Shown: piece by piece, positions 20,601 through 30,508 of the stretch
Position numbering within the stretch: the stretch's first letter is position 1
How the letters are laid out: every line of letters begins with the position of its first letter
NCBI RefSeq assembly: GCF_014898815.1
Contig: NW_026515408.1
Span: forward strand, 1 to 64,000
Length of the DNA: 64,000 nucleotides
Reading direction: 5' to 3'
Origin: Panonychus citri
Lineage: Eukaryota; Arthropoda; Arachnida; Trombidiformes; Tetranychidae
Made by a program: the position numbers and the translations under genes
The notes under the pieces: model-generated
What the model was told of the DNA's origin: nothing
Databases searched by the model: none
Seen by the model: only the letters and a program-made list of their open reading frames with translations

Positions 20601-20868
20601 ATTTCTAATAATTACAATAACAAAGTTATATTGTAATCAAACTAAATTGAAAGTATAAAAGAGCAATCAAGCTCAAAAAATTTTTCAATAACATTGTAAC
20701 AATTAAGCTTACAAGTTCAAATGTGAATTGAAATAAAGTGAAACAAACAAGTTATTCATTTAAACAACTAATTTTCTAATTGTGAACTCTTTTCTACGGA
20801 AGTTGAACAATTAAAGGAAATATTGGTAAGATTACTGATTTTTTTCAATTTAAAATGTTCAAAAAAAT

Positions 20869-21279
20869 ATGATTAACGAAGATTTTATAAAAATTTCAAA
20901 AAATAACAATGAAAATTTTAGTCTTGAATTAAATTTTAGAAACGAGAGACAAACAAATTTTAAAAATTTTCTAAGAATTAATCGAATAGAATTTGAAGAA
21001 ACTGAATATAATCTGACAATCAAAATTCAATCGAATGATATTTTTAACAATCATCAATTAGTTAGATATATGAAATATTATGAATGTGAAATTATACTTT
21101 TAGGAGACGTTGATTACTTTGCTAAAGAATACAAATACAATAGTGAAGAGGAAAAAACAAAAATTAAAAATTGGTTGATAGGAAATATTAATAATTTTTC
21201 AATTGATTTTCAAATTTCAGTCTTTCAAATTTGGGTTGAGGAAAATTGTATCAATCTACTAATTCAATTTATAACATGA
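20869..21279 (+). CDS. ORF E, unknown protein of the non-LTR element
   Basis: 136 aa, beginning MINEDFIKISKNNNENF. Acidic and aromatic, no knuckles or catalytic motifs seen. Its stop TGA (21277-21279) overlaps the ATG of ORF F as ATGA. Its position in the chain and identical composition show it belongs to the element. Confidence 0.6.
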   Translation: MINEDFIKISKNNNENFSLELNFRNERQTNFKNFLRINRIEFEETEYNLTIKIQSNDIFNNHQLVRYMKYYECEIILLGDVDYFAKEYKYNSEEEKTKIKNWLIGNINNFSIDFQISVFQIWVEENCINLLIQFIT

Positions 21280-21797
21280 TTTGTGATTCAACAAAATCTA
21301 CATACAAAGGTAAATACTCATACATTTGTATTGATATCAATAAAGGAGTAGAAATCATAGCAAACCATAGACATTTAGAATTTTATCTATCATCATATGT
21401 TAGAGATTTATTTCCTTACATGATAATAGTAGATGAAGATCCGCCAGAAGATATGGATAGAATTAGTGAATCTGCTTATTTAAGAGGAATATTATATGAT
21501 GAGAGGAATATCACTAATACACTTGACAAATTAATAGACAATTCATATCATATTGAAATCAAGAAAACTTATGAATATTTCTTAATCACAGAAGAAATCA
21601 AAGTACATAAACTAATTTCATTATTAATCAATACTAATATTGAATCATTCATAATAATCAAATCGACACCACAAAATACAAACAGATTTAAATTAAACAC
21701 TTATAAAAAATTAAATGAAACACAAATTGAACAAATCAGTAAATCTGAACTAATATCAGAAATAAATTTCCTATCATTTACAGGAGAACATGAATAA
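21276..21797 (+). CDS. ORF F, unknown protein of the non-LTR element
   Basis: 173 aa if started at the ATG in ATGA (MICDSTKSTYKGKYSYIC). Contains an acidic IVDEDPPEDMDRISE segment and no recognised domain. The stop TAA (21795-21797) is the end of ATGAATAA, whose first three bases start ORF G. Confidence 0.6.
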   Translation: MICDSTKSTYKGKYSYICIDINKGVEIIANHRHLEFYLSSYVRDLFPYMIIVDEDPPEDMDRISESAYLRGILYDERNITNTLDKLIDNSYHIEIKKTYEYFLITEEIKVHKLISLLINTNIESFIIIKSTPQNTNRFKLNTYKKLNETQIEQISKSELISEINFLSFTGEHE

Positions 21798-22263
21798 TCG
21801 TAATATTTATATTAATAAATTCTCCTTTGGAGAATTACTGAACAATCAAAATTGGTTGAATAGAAAAATAGTCAATGTTAAGTTTAATTTCAATCAATTT
21901 GATCAAGCAATAGCAGAATTTTTTGAAAATGAAATCAAAACTATCAACACTATCAGAGGAGAAATAAATTATATTATAACACCAGCAAAATTAATTGATC
22001 AAGAGACAATTGAAACAATTAACACCTTCGGGGCAAAAGTTACTTTTCATAATGGAGTAACTGTCACTTTACCATGTATATATAATAATCTTACAATTCA
22101 ACAGATTAATTCGAGAATTAATAATTTTCTTGACAATCATCAACACATGAGAATACCATCAATCATACAAATATTCATGGATACGCAGACCAATCCTGAT
22201 AACATCACGAACAACATCATCACTATTTCAAATCAAACGGCCTCATCGATAATCAATATATAA
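21790..22263 (+). CDS. ORF G, unknown protein of the non-LTR element
   Basis: 157 aa, beginning MNNRNIYINKFSFGELL. Asn/Ile-rich, with a TLPCIYNNLT segment and a Thr/Asn-rich tail; no known motif. It overlaps ORF F by 8 nt, and its stop forms TAATG with the ATG of the pol ORF, an arrangement identical in sequence to the SART1 ORF1/ORF2 junction. Confidence 0.6.
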   Translation: MNNRNIYINKFSFGELLNNQNWLNRKIVNVKFNFNQFDQAIAEFFENEIKTINTIRGEINYIITPAKLIDQETIETINTFGAKVTFHNGVTVTLPCIYNNLTIQQINSRINNFLDNHQHMRIPSIIQIFMDTQTNPDNITNNIITISNQTASSIINI

Positions 22264-25076
22264 TGAAAATTGAAATTATTCAATGGAATGTATGCAAAAA
22301 TCATGAAGCTACTATTAAGCTAATTGAAAACACACTGAATAATGATTACTTAATAACGATAATTAATGAACCATTTAAACATATTAACAACAATTTATTT
22401 TTTAATCACAAAATAATTATGAATGAAAACACCACTATTGTAATAGGAAAAAAGATAAAAATAATATGTTCAACCTTTAATTATAAAAACACTATCAGCA
22501 TGGAGTTGAAAATTAATAAATTAACAATTTACTTGATTGGAATTTATCACAACAGAAATGATGGAGATCCATGGTATGAATTCATGACGAATCTAATTGA
22601 ACAATTAGCTGATCGAAATGTAATCATAGCAGGAGATATGAACATAGAAAATAAAATTTGGAGCAGAAAAAATGAACCGGATAATAAAGCAAATGCTGAA
22701 TTATACGAAAAATTAAACAAATATAAATACACAAATTGTCTCAAAATTGATGAACCAACAAGACACTCAACAAATGGTACGAACAGAACAATTGATGTAA
22801 TCTTAACCAATTTTAAAAGAATAATAATTCAACAAATTAACAGAATGGAGAAATTCTCAGATCACAACATACTATTTGTACAAATATTAACCATGACGAA
22901 AAATAAAAACCCACCGAGAATATACAAATATAAATTTAAGAAATTAAAACTTAATAATCAAATGGAGAAAAACATAATCAAAATTTTCAATTCACCATTC
23001 AAATACAAAAAACTAAATACTAAGTCAATCAAACAAAGAAACAATTATATAACAGGAAAAGATGATTCGGAAACAATTTGGGAAAAATATAATACGCTAA
23101 TAAACAAGAATCAAAGATTGATACAGAATGAGAAAATTTTTGTTCATAGAAAAATTGATGAAGATGAATTGGAATATATGGAAAAAAGTCAAGGTTACAT
23201 CACGCAAGAAGAAATCAACCAAATAGAGAAAATAAAGTTAAAAGGATCCTCAGGTAATGCTGACGATTTTACAAATAAATCATGGAAGAATTTCTTTCAA
23301 CTCAATAAAGAAATGGTTATTAATATAATAAAAGAAATTTTCAACAACAATCAAGTACCAAATCTAATAAAGATTAGTGGAGCTACTGAAATACCCAAAT
23401 TTGATGGAGGTACAAGAATAGTCCATACTCAAAATTACATGAGTAAAATAATTGATTCAATCTTGAAAAAAAGATTATGGAAACAGATTGATAAATTAGT
23501 TGATAAAGAATATCAATATGCATACATTGGAAAAACAAGATATGATTTAATCATAAAAATAAGGGAACTAAAAGATGAATATAAGTTTATGATTAAAAGT
23601 GATCTTACCAAAGCGTTTGACAAAATTTCCAGAAGCTACGTACTTTCAACCTTGGAACAACAAATTGGAAACAGAGAAACAAATATTTTTCGATCATTTC
23701 TATCAAATAGGAAAATAAGATATGTGAAAGAAGGCAAGATTACAATTGAACCAATAGAGGAAGGAGTTCTTCAAGGAACATCATGTGGACCTCTTCTTTT
23801 CGTTATTGGAATAAATAATACGTTAAAAAAACTAAACGCTAATGAATTCACTGTATTATCATATGCGGATGATTTATTTATATTCTTTGATGATGAACCA
23901 CCTATTAACATCATAATAAAAGAATTTAAAAAAATAAACGCAGAAATAAATCTAAAAAAAACTCATCTAATAAAACAAAGAAATGAACAAATAATAGGAA
24001 TTTTCATTCATGATGTAACTCAACTTAAAAATATTGAAGGAAAAATTGTTAAGAGAATTGATGGTAAACAAAGAGAAATAATTAAAAGACTTGGAAGAAA
24101 AAATCGTCAAATTATCTTTGAAGGACTAACAGGACATGAAATGGAAAAATTGGGAGTAATACCTTGGTATAAAAGGAACAATTATTTAATTAAATTGGAA
24201 CAATTAATAATTCTAGGAAGGAAAATCAATTCTCATCATCTTGGAACGAGAATTAACGGATGGTTTAATATTTTTCTTGGAATGAAAAATCCCAGTAACA
24301 GATATATCAAAAGATTGATAATTAGCCTAACTGAAAACAATTGTAATATCACTGATTATCCAATTTTGGAAATAATTAAACCAAGAACAATAATCATGCC
24401 AAGGAAAAAACAAAAAATTGACTTATTACAAATAACGTATAAAGATGAAACAATAACATGTATAAAATATAAAAACAATCATCAACACATAAAAATTGAT
24501 AATATGCTAAATCTCACAAAAGAAATGAATTTTGTCATCATTATAAGAAGATTTAATCAATTTTTTATTTTTGAAACCATTGAAGTTGCAAGAGAACTAA
24601 TGAATCCAAAAACAAGAGCTTACAAAAATGAATTAAGATTCATAATCAAACAATTATCATCATGTCAAGAGCAAATTGGAATAACAAATATTACAAGGCA
24701 AATAACAAAAAAAGAAATACCTGATGCAATTGATTTCTGCATGGAAAATTTGGAACAACAAATATACAACAAATATGGACCAAAACATTTTCATTTATTT
24801 TTTCCAAATACTCGAAAGAAATTCAAAATGATACCATTTGATATAATCACACAAATTAAAAGCATCAACATGACGCATAAAAAAGCTAAATGCAATTGTA
24901 ATGTAACCGGAAACAGGATATATCATTTACTAAAAGAATGTCCTGATTGGATAAACTTAACCAATAGATTCAATTGGAATATGCAGAATACAAATAACAA
25001 AGAAAACGTCATCAACAAAATAAAAGAACTGGTGAATCTATGGAAACAAGACTCATGTGTAACGCATGAGACCTGA
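22263..25076 (+). CDS. APE endonuclease / reverse transcriptase (pol ORF)
   Basis: 937 aa. The N-terminal APE-type endonuclease has QWNVCKNHEAT, IINEPF, IIAGDMNIENKIWSR, NRTIDVILTN and FSDHNILF, covering the N, E, D-N, ID and SDH residues. RT follows: MIKSDLTKAFDKI (motif A), EEGVLQGTSCGPLLFVIGI (motif B), SYADDLFIF (catalytic YADD) and IIGIFIHD. The C-terminus has a CNCN...H...C Cys/His motif (CNCNVTGNRIYHLLKEC), usual in R1-like elements; no RNase H is visible. It is shorter than most R1 ORF2 proteins. The start ATG overlaps the preceding stop as TAATG. Function: target nicking and target-primed reverse transcription. Confidence 0.9.
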   Translation: MKIEIIQWNVCKNHEATIKLIENTLNNDYLITIINEPFKHINNNLFFNHKIIMNENTTIVIGKKIKIICSTFNYKNTISMELKINKLTIYLIGIYHNRNDGDPWYEFMTNLIEQLADRNVIIAGDMNIENKIWSRKNEPDNKANAELYEKLNKYKYTNCLKIDEPTRHSTNGTNRTIDVILTNFKRIIIQQINRMEKFSDHNILFVQILTMTKNKNPPRIYKYKFKKLKLNNQMEKNIIKIFNSPFKYKKLNTKSIKQRNNYITGKDDSETIWEKYNTLINKNQRLIQNEKIFVHRKIDEDELEYMEKSQGYITQEEINQIEKIKLKGSSGNADDFTNKSWKNFFQLNKEMVINIIKEIFNNNQVPNLIKISGATEIPKFDGGTRIVHTQNYMSKIIDSILKKRLWKQIDKLVDKEYQYAYIGKTRYDLIIKIRELKDEYKFMIKSDLTKAFDKISRSYVLSTLEQQIGNRETNIFRSFLSNRKIRYVKEGKITIEPIEEGVLQGTSCGPLLFVIGINNTLKKLNANEFTVLSYADDLFIFFDDEPPINIIIKEFKKINAEINLKKTHLIKQRNEQIIGIFIHDVTQLKNIEGKIVKRIDGKQREIIKRLGRKNRQIIFEGLTGHEMEKLGVIPWYKRNNYLIKLEQLIILGRKINSHHLGTRINGWFNIFLGMKNPSNRYIKRLIISLTENNCNITDYPILEIIKPRTIIMPRKKQKIDLLQITYKDETITCIKYKNNHQHIKIDNMLNLTKEMNFVIIIRRFNQFFIFETIEVARELMNPKTRAYKNELRFIIKQLSSCQEQIGITNITRQITKKEIPDAIDFCMENLEQQIYNKYGPKHFHLFFPNTRKKFKMIPFDIITQIKSINMTHKKAKCNCNVTGNRIYHLLKECPDWINLTNRFNWNMQNTNNKENVINKIKELVNLWKQDSCVTHET

Positions 25077-25115
25077 AGCAAATTTCAGGGTAACGAATAA
25101 TAGAAACGTTATTCG
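25052..25115 (+). ncRNA. Three consecutive hairpins at the 3' end of the element
   Basis: CTCATG (25052-25057)/CATGAG (25065-25070), CCTGAA (25072-25077)/TTCAGG (25084-25089) and CGAATAA (25094-25100)/TTATTCG (25109-25115) are perfect stems with 6-8 nt loops. The first two overlap the end of the pol ORF. Such 3' structures often recruit the RT in R1/R2-type elements; that role here is inference. Confidence 0.55.
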
Positions 25116-25737
25116 AAAGTAAAACGACATCTCTCTCTCTCGGAGAGATTATTTAAAGCTTAATTCTTTCTGATAAAGATTCATTTAACCAATAGTTTCT
25201 ATTCTTATTAGTTTCATTCAAGAGTGATTATTCAACTGCCTCAAGATGGAAGATCAATTTATCCTTTTAGAAAATACTAATGTTACGATTGTGAATAGAA
25301 AAAAATCTTACGAAATTTCTAAACAAAAGTTATCGTCGATTCCTTACTTTGTGAAACTATTTGCCGATTCTGATTGTGACACAACCAAAATAGAACTTGA
25401 TCTTGATGAAAATTCATTTGATAATATTGTTGATTTTATCGTCAACAATCATCTATCAATATCTATGGAAAATGCGTTCTCAATGATGGAAATTGCTGAT
25501 TATCTCGGAATGGACGATATTAAACAGAAATATTATGCTTGTTTCGTGTCCAATTTCAACATTAAACTATTGGGAGAGTTTTTGGATTTTTATGAGAATC
25601 GTGAATACCCTGCGAATTTTACTGAAAATAAGGTGAAATCTTTCATTGGGAAATATTTCGTTCCAATTTCCAACACAAGAGCATTTCTGAAATTTCCTGT
25701 TGCTCTAATTGAACGAATTTTAAAAATGAATTTGGTT

Positions 25738-27774
25738 TAGTGATGGGCGATATCTGAAAAAAATATCATCGACGATAACGATATTTTAATTTTAAGTATC
25801 GATAATATCGATAAATCGATATTTATTATTAAATTTTAGTCTTTGAAACAATTAGGTAAAGAGTATAAAAAACAAAGCATTTCAACATTTTTAGGTTTCA
25901 ACCTACTTTTTTTCTCGTTGATAATTGTTCCTGATTTGGAAAAAAGTCGTTCACAAGGAACGGATGTTGCTGGTGGGCTTAAATGCTTGAGGGCCAAGTT
26001 ATGTAAAGCGTGATTACTTTCTTTGTTCTTTCTCCAAAAATCCAATGGATCTCCATTCAATTCTAATGTTGGACTTGATAAATAATGTTTGAATCCACTT
26101 GCCAAAGCTCCATGGTTATCAACCAACTGTTGACATCGCTTGGCATGTAAGACCCAAAGAGGATCACTATCACCTTCAGTTTCTATTGATTGGGTAAGAG
26201 GAACATCACTTAGAAGGTTGTTGATTGAAACAATAGCTGAGGAACAAGCTGAAGGTGCAGCAAAGTCAACTTTCTTGAAACGAGGGTCAAGTATAGTAGC
26301 AAAGGCTAAAAGTTGAACCCTTTCAATCGAACCAAAACGTTTTTCAATTCCGTTCTCTAGTTGTTTCTTCAGGTCCAATCCAGTAAGTGACGTAACTTTA
26401 ACCATACTCAATACGTAACTTAAATTGTTCACAACAGGAATAATCCTTGAAATGGTGACATAATTTTCACCAGATACATCATTGGTCATTTGATAAAATG
26501 GTTTGAGTAAATCTCTTATGTCATTAAGAAGATCAACTGCTTCATAGCTAATATCCATGTCTTCTTTATGCACCTTGACCAATGCCATCTTTACGTAATT
26601 CCTGATTGCGAGAAATCGATCTAACATGAGATAAGCACTATTCCAACGAGTTGGTACATCTTGGATCAATTTGAGTGAACGAGGATTATCTCTGAGCTGC
26701 TCCTTTTCGATTGCATCAGCGAAATTATTGCTTTGCTTTGAGAACGTAACAATTGATCTCACTGATGCAATAAGATTGTCAACATCTTTGTTACCTCTTA
26801 TTGCATCATTGACCAAAAGATTAAGACGATGGGCAACACACCATATTGACTTAGAGATCTGATTAGCAGCGTTGACCATATTAGCAGCACCATCCGTAAC
26901 AATAGTTACCACTTTATCACCTGAGATTTCGTAATCTGCCATAACTTCTCTTATAATAGCTGCAATATGATCAGCTGAGTGACTTTCGTTCATATGCTTA
27001 ACTGCTAAACATATGCTCTGAGGGTGATAGTCATCAATGTAATGACAGGTGAGTCCAAGATAAGAACGAGAATTAAAAGTGTCCGTCCAAATATCACAAG
27101 TAAAAGATACATAATTTATAGTGGTGAGATGAAGCTTGACGAGATCCTTTTTCCTTTGGAACATATCGGAGATCATGTTAGTGATTGCTTTTCTTGATGG
27201 AACACGAGCATGAGGGGATAAGCATTTGATCATTGAGATAAATTCAGGCGATTCCACCACTTTAAAAGGCTGGAAGTTTCTAACAATGAACCATATTAAA
27301 GAGCTTGTGAATGACGAGCTTCTTTCACCATCTAAATATTTCAAAAGAAAAAATATCAATACACTTACAGCATATAAAAATACTAATCGAAAATCTTACC
27401 TTTAAATGAATTAATTTCACTAATTTGATCATCTATCTTTGGTTGTTTATCCTTTGGTTCACTTGAAAAATTGACTCATAGATGACTGGGTGTTTTCTCT
27501 GAAAATGGCTCCTCATGTTGGTAGTGTTACCAGAGGTTTTCACTATTTTGTTACACTGCTTACATCACGGATGTACTGTTCACATTGCTAAAATAATCCC
27601 AAATTACTGCCGGCATTTTATGGTGAAAAACATTCAAGTTTCAATGAGAAATGTATGAAATTTACTCGCATTGAAAGCACATTTATCATCGATATAATTT
27701 TCAATTTATCGATGATAATCGTCATAAAAATATCGATGATATTTATCGATACCGATAATATCGCCCATCTCTAA
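25738..27774 (-). mobile_element. hAT transposon with 8-bp target site duplication
   Basis: 2037 bp. Terminal inverted repeats are TAGTGATGGGCGATAT and, at the other end, the inverse of TAGAGATGGGCGATAT. The 8-bp duplication ATTTGGTT lies at 25730-25737 and 27775-27782. The paralogous gene at 10079 shows the uninserted site aatgaatttggttgtttc. Subterminal regions carry many ATCGAT/TATCGATA motifs, likely transposase binding sites. Confidence 0.95.
25836..27563 (-). pseudogene. hAT-family transposase (ZBED-like)
   Basis: The main exon 27359-25836 gives about 507 aa. It has SFTCDIWTDTF (first catalytic Asp region), VTIVTDGAANMVNA (second Asp), WCVAHRLNLLVNDA (C-x2-H) and the C-terminal dimerisation segment VPCERLFSKSGTIINEKKSR. 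Upstream, past a likely intron (27360-27400), a BED finger is visible: CKQC and SHFQRKHP at about 27563-27505. A stop directly before CKQC and a frame change after the finger mean the N-terminus is damaged, so the copy is probably not autonomous. Confidence 0.85.
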
Positions 27775-29050
27775 TTTGGTTGTTTCTTACGAGTATCAAA
27801 TAGTTGAAGCTATTGATCGTTGGATCAAATTTGATGAACAAGATCGAAAACAACATCTTCCTCATCTTATGAAGTTCGTCAATTTTTGTCATTTGAAAGA
27901 AAGAGAAATAACAGACGTCGTTTTTAAGGAAATGAAAAACTTCACTGGCATACTAGCAAATTTTGGATTCCATTTCCACACTCAACAGTTGAAAGAACAT
28001 TCTCCCCATGCTTGTCAACCCGAATTCTGCCAATCTGATTGTAAAAGTAATCGACATTCCTACAAGTCTTTGGTCTCAATCTATGAACTTGGTGAAGATA
28101 ACATTGAGATCCGTCGATTGTCAAGATCAAATAATTGGACAAAAAGTTACCAATTCACTCGCGATGAGACAATGTCCACTTCTCTGATTGAGGCTGATCA
28201 TATCGTCGATATAATCTATGATTCAGGAAGAAAAGGTATTCGAATTGATTGGAACACAAAGAAATTCAGAAACTTGAAAATGTTTGGTGGTGACGATTCT
28301 TATTATGGTCAAGTTTACAAATATTTCGCTCATGATATTTGTACTGATTCGTGAGTATATTTACTGATTCTTAGTGTTAACATAATCTAACTATTCTCTT
28401 TCTTTTTCATACCCTAGCACTCATTTTAAGATCTCGAATGCGCTTACAGAATCTAGTAATAAACGTTTCAACATAAAGCGTGTAGAATCACTTTCTCTGA
28501 GTGACAAGTTGGCGGTAACTTGCTATCTGGATGGATATTCGAGTGATTGTCATGTTTTCGGTGTCCATAGATCATCGTCCCCGCAATATTATTTTCCGTC
28601 TCTTGATTATCGAAAACTGTCTTCTTGTGAATTGAAGGACCAACTCAAGCCCGTTCATGTTTGTCCTCGAATCTAGGTAGCGATTCAAAATCTCAAAAAG
28701 TCTTGTACAATTTGACCCAACAAGATTTCAGTCGATATTCATTGCGAGAGCCTCGAAGTAAAGGACCTATGATTGAAATCCAGCGACAGCTTATGGTGCG
28801 ACACGAAGGTGGCAAAGATGAATCAATAGTACTTGACTATTCGTTTCTGAAAGATTTCATAGGAAGCGATTCTCTTGATCACATCGAGCTGATTTCTCAT
28901 AACAACTCGATTCTTATTTGCAACAAGGAAACGAAAATGATTTATTCTTATATGGAGGAAACTGATCATTGGCAATTTATGACTAAAATTGAATCTTCAG
29001 AAAAGATGATCGCAATTGCATTCGTCTATTTTCCGATCGGATCGGAATAA

Positions 29051-30508
29051 TAACTAACGATTGTCAATCTTGAAACAAATTCGACTTTTTCTATTAAACT
29101 TGATAATCTTTACTTTCTGATTACAATAAAATAAATAAATTCTTCAATAGTTGCTAATCAAATGAAGTTGATCTTTGTTCCATTTAATGGACTACAAAAT
29201 TTATTTTTCTTTTGCTGTGGTTATTCATTAGCTTTGATTTACTCAACAATTAGTCAATCTCATGTTATCATTTCTTTTCAGTTTCCGATAGAAAACAATT
29301 AATACATTTTATTCTGGCTAAACATTGAATCAGATTAAGTGTTGATTTTTAATTTCTAATGTCAATCGGATTGACTATTTAATAGTCATTATTCATTGTA
29401 TTTAAAATTACTCGCGTTTCAATCTACATGTAAATTGATCATCTAGACTTTAATTAACTGTTGCTACTTATTCACTTTAGAGTGAAAGTAAATTGATTGT
29501 AATTAAATTTGTAAGCAAATTATTTTCTCTTTTTACAAAGTTAACAAATTATTTGTGAAGAGATGAATTAATCAATTGTTGATTTGTTAATTCAATTAAC
29601 TTCATTGTTGATTAAACATTAAAACTCATCACATTTCAATAATAATTTAAATGTTACTACCAATCAGTTTTAGATTTAATCTTTTTTACTTTTGTAACAT
29701 AATCTAAACAATCGGTTTCTCTCTTGTTGATAATTACTAATTTTCTTTACTTTGTTTACTCAATCAATTGTTTAAGAAGTAACAATGATTTAAATCCAAT
29801 TAACAAAATCTCGTTGTTTCATTTAATTGTGTCTATGTTATGTTTATCTTTAATTATCCTTCTTAATGAGCTAAAGTTTTACAAAGAGTTGAGCTTTTAA
29901 CAGACAGAAAATGTTGTTTACTTTGTTTCTTTTCAAATTTGAGACATTTGATTGCGATTAAGGTTAGAAATGTATGTTTGATTTAATCGAAGATATTAGT
30001 TATTGATATTATCTCGTATTGTGATTATAACTTATACATTGAAAGTTAGTTACGAATTTGTTGAAAGCTTCATGTAAAAATATTGATGAGAAATTCATCA
30101 CCAAATCAAGGATAATATCTTATTAATCTGATACAATAAATTATTTCTATTCTAAATAGCTTAAGGCATTAAGAACTAATTAGTATTCTTAGAAGAACCA
30201 TTCTTAATTAAAATAATTCTTAATAATTTCTAATTGAAAACTACTTAGACTCTTAGGTAGGAATAAATCGCAAAATAATCGCCAAAGATTGATGAATATG
30301 CAAAATATTTTTTAATCATTTTGATTGTGGACAAGAGATTCATTTTTAATTATTAATAGTAATGAATTCGTTCATTTTATTTAATTGAAAATATTCAAAT
30401 GACAATTGAAATCTTGAGGTGAGATTATCGCTTACATTCAGAAAAGTCAATCAAAATTAATTGTTTCAAGTGATTAAACATCAATGTTTTGCATTGAGAG
30501 ACAATAAG
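29051..30508. repeat. 3' flank repeat between convergent BTB genes, second copy
   Basis: Matches 11845-13402 over most of its length in the same order and orientation, with indels. No coding frame is supported. Together with the flanking genes it shows duplication of a convergent gene pair. Confidence 0.75.

Larger units (their letters stand above)
16969..25130 (+). mobile_element. Multi-ORF non-LTR retrotransposon (R1/SART-like pol)
   Basis: About 8.16 kb between (CT)n-rich flanks: gagactctctc before, atctctctctctcgg after. It has a strongly A-rich sense strand, ten consecutive sense ORFs (17128 to 25076), a GC-richer structured leader and a short hairpin-rich 3' end without poly(A). The last ORF carries an APE endonuclease and RT of the R1/Jockey superfamily type. 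Ends are placed within about 10 bp because the target is a simple CT repeat, so the target duplication is ambiguous. All ORFs appear open with conserved catalytic residues, suggesting a young insertion. It separates a BTB promoter from its start codon. Confidence 0.82.
25246..29050 (+). pseudogene. BTB-BACK gene split by an hAT transposon (copy 4)
   Basis: Exon 1 is 25246-25737 plus 27783-28350. Joined there it restores the frame of the 10079 copy (KMNLV|VSYEYQIV). The intron is 28351-28417, with donor GTGAGT and acceptor CCCTAG. Exon 2 starts at 28418. Exon 2 lost one base at about 28634 (gaattgaagg against gaattcgaagg in copy 1), putting the rest (28661-29050) in another frame. Its promoter is cut off 8.3 kb upstream by the non-LTR element. 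Three independent lesions make it a clear pseudogene. Confidence 0.92.

Noticed and set aside
16969..25130. Several nested non-LTR insertions instead of one element
   Set aside because: No internal target duplications, poly(A) tails or 5' truncation marks; composition and strand bias are uniform and the last four ORFs physically overlap.
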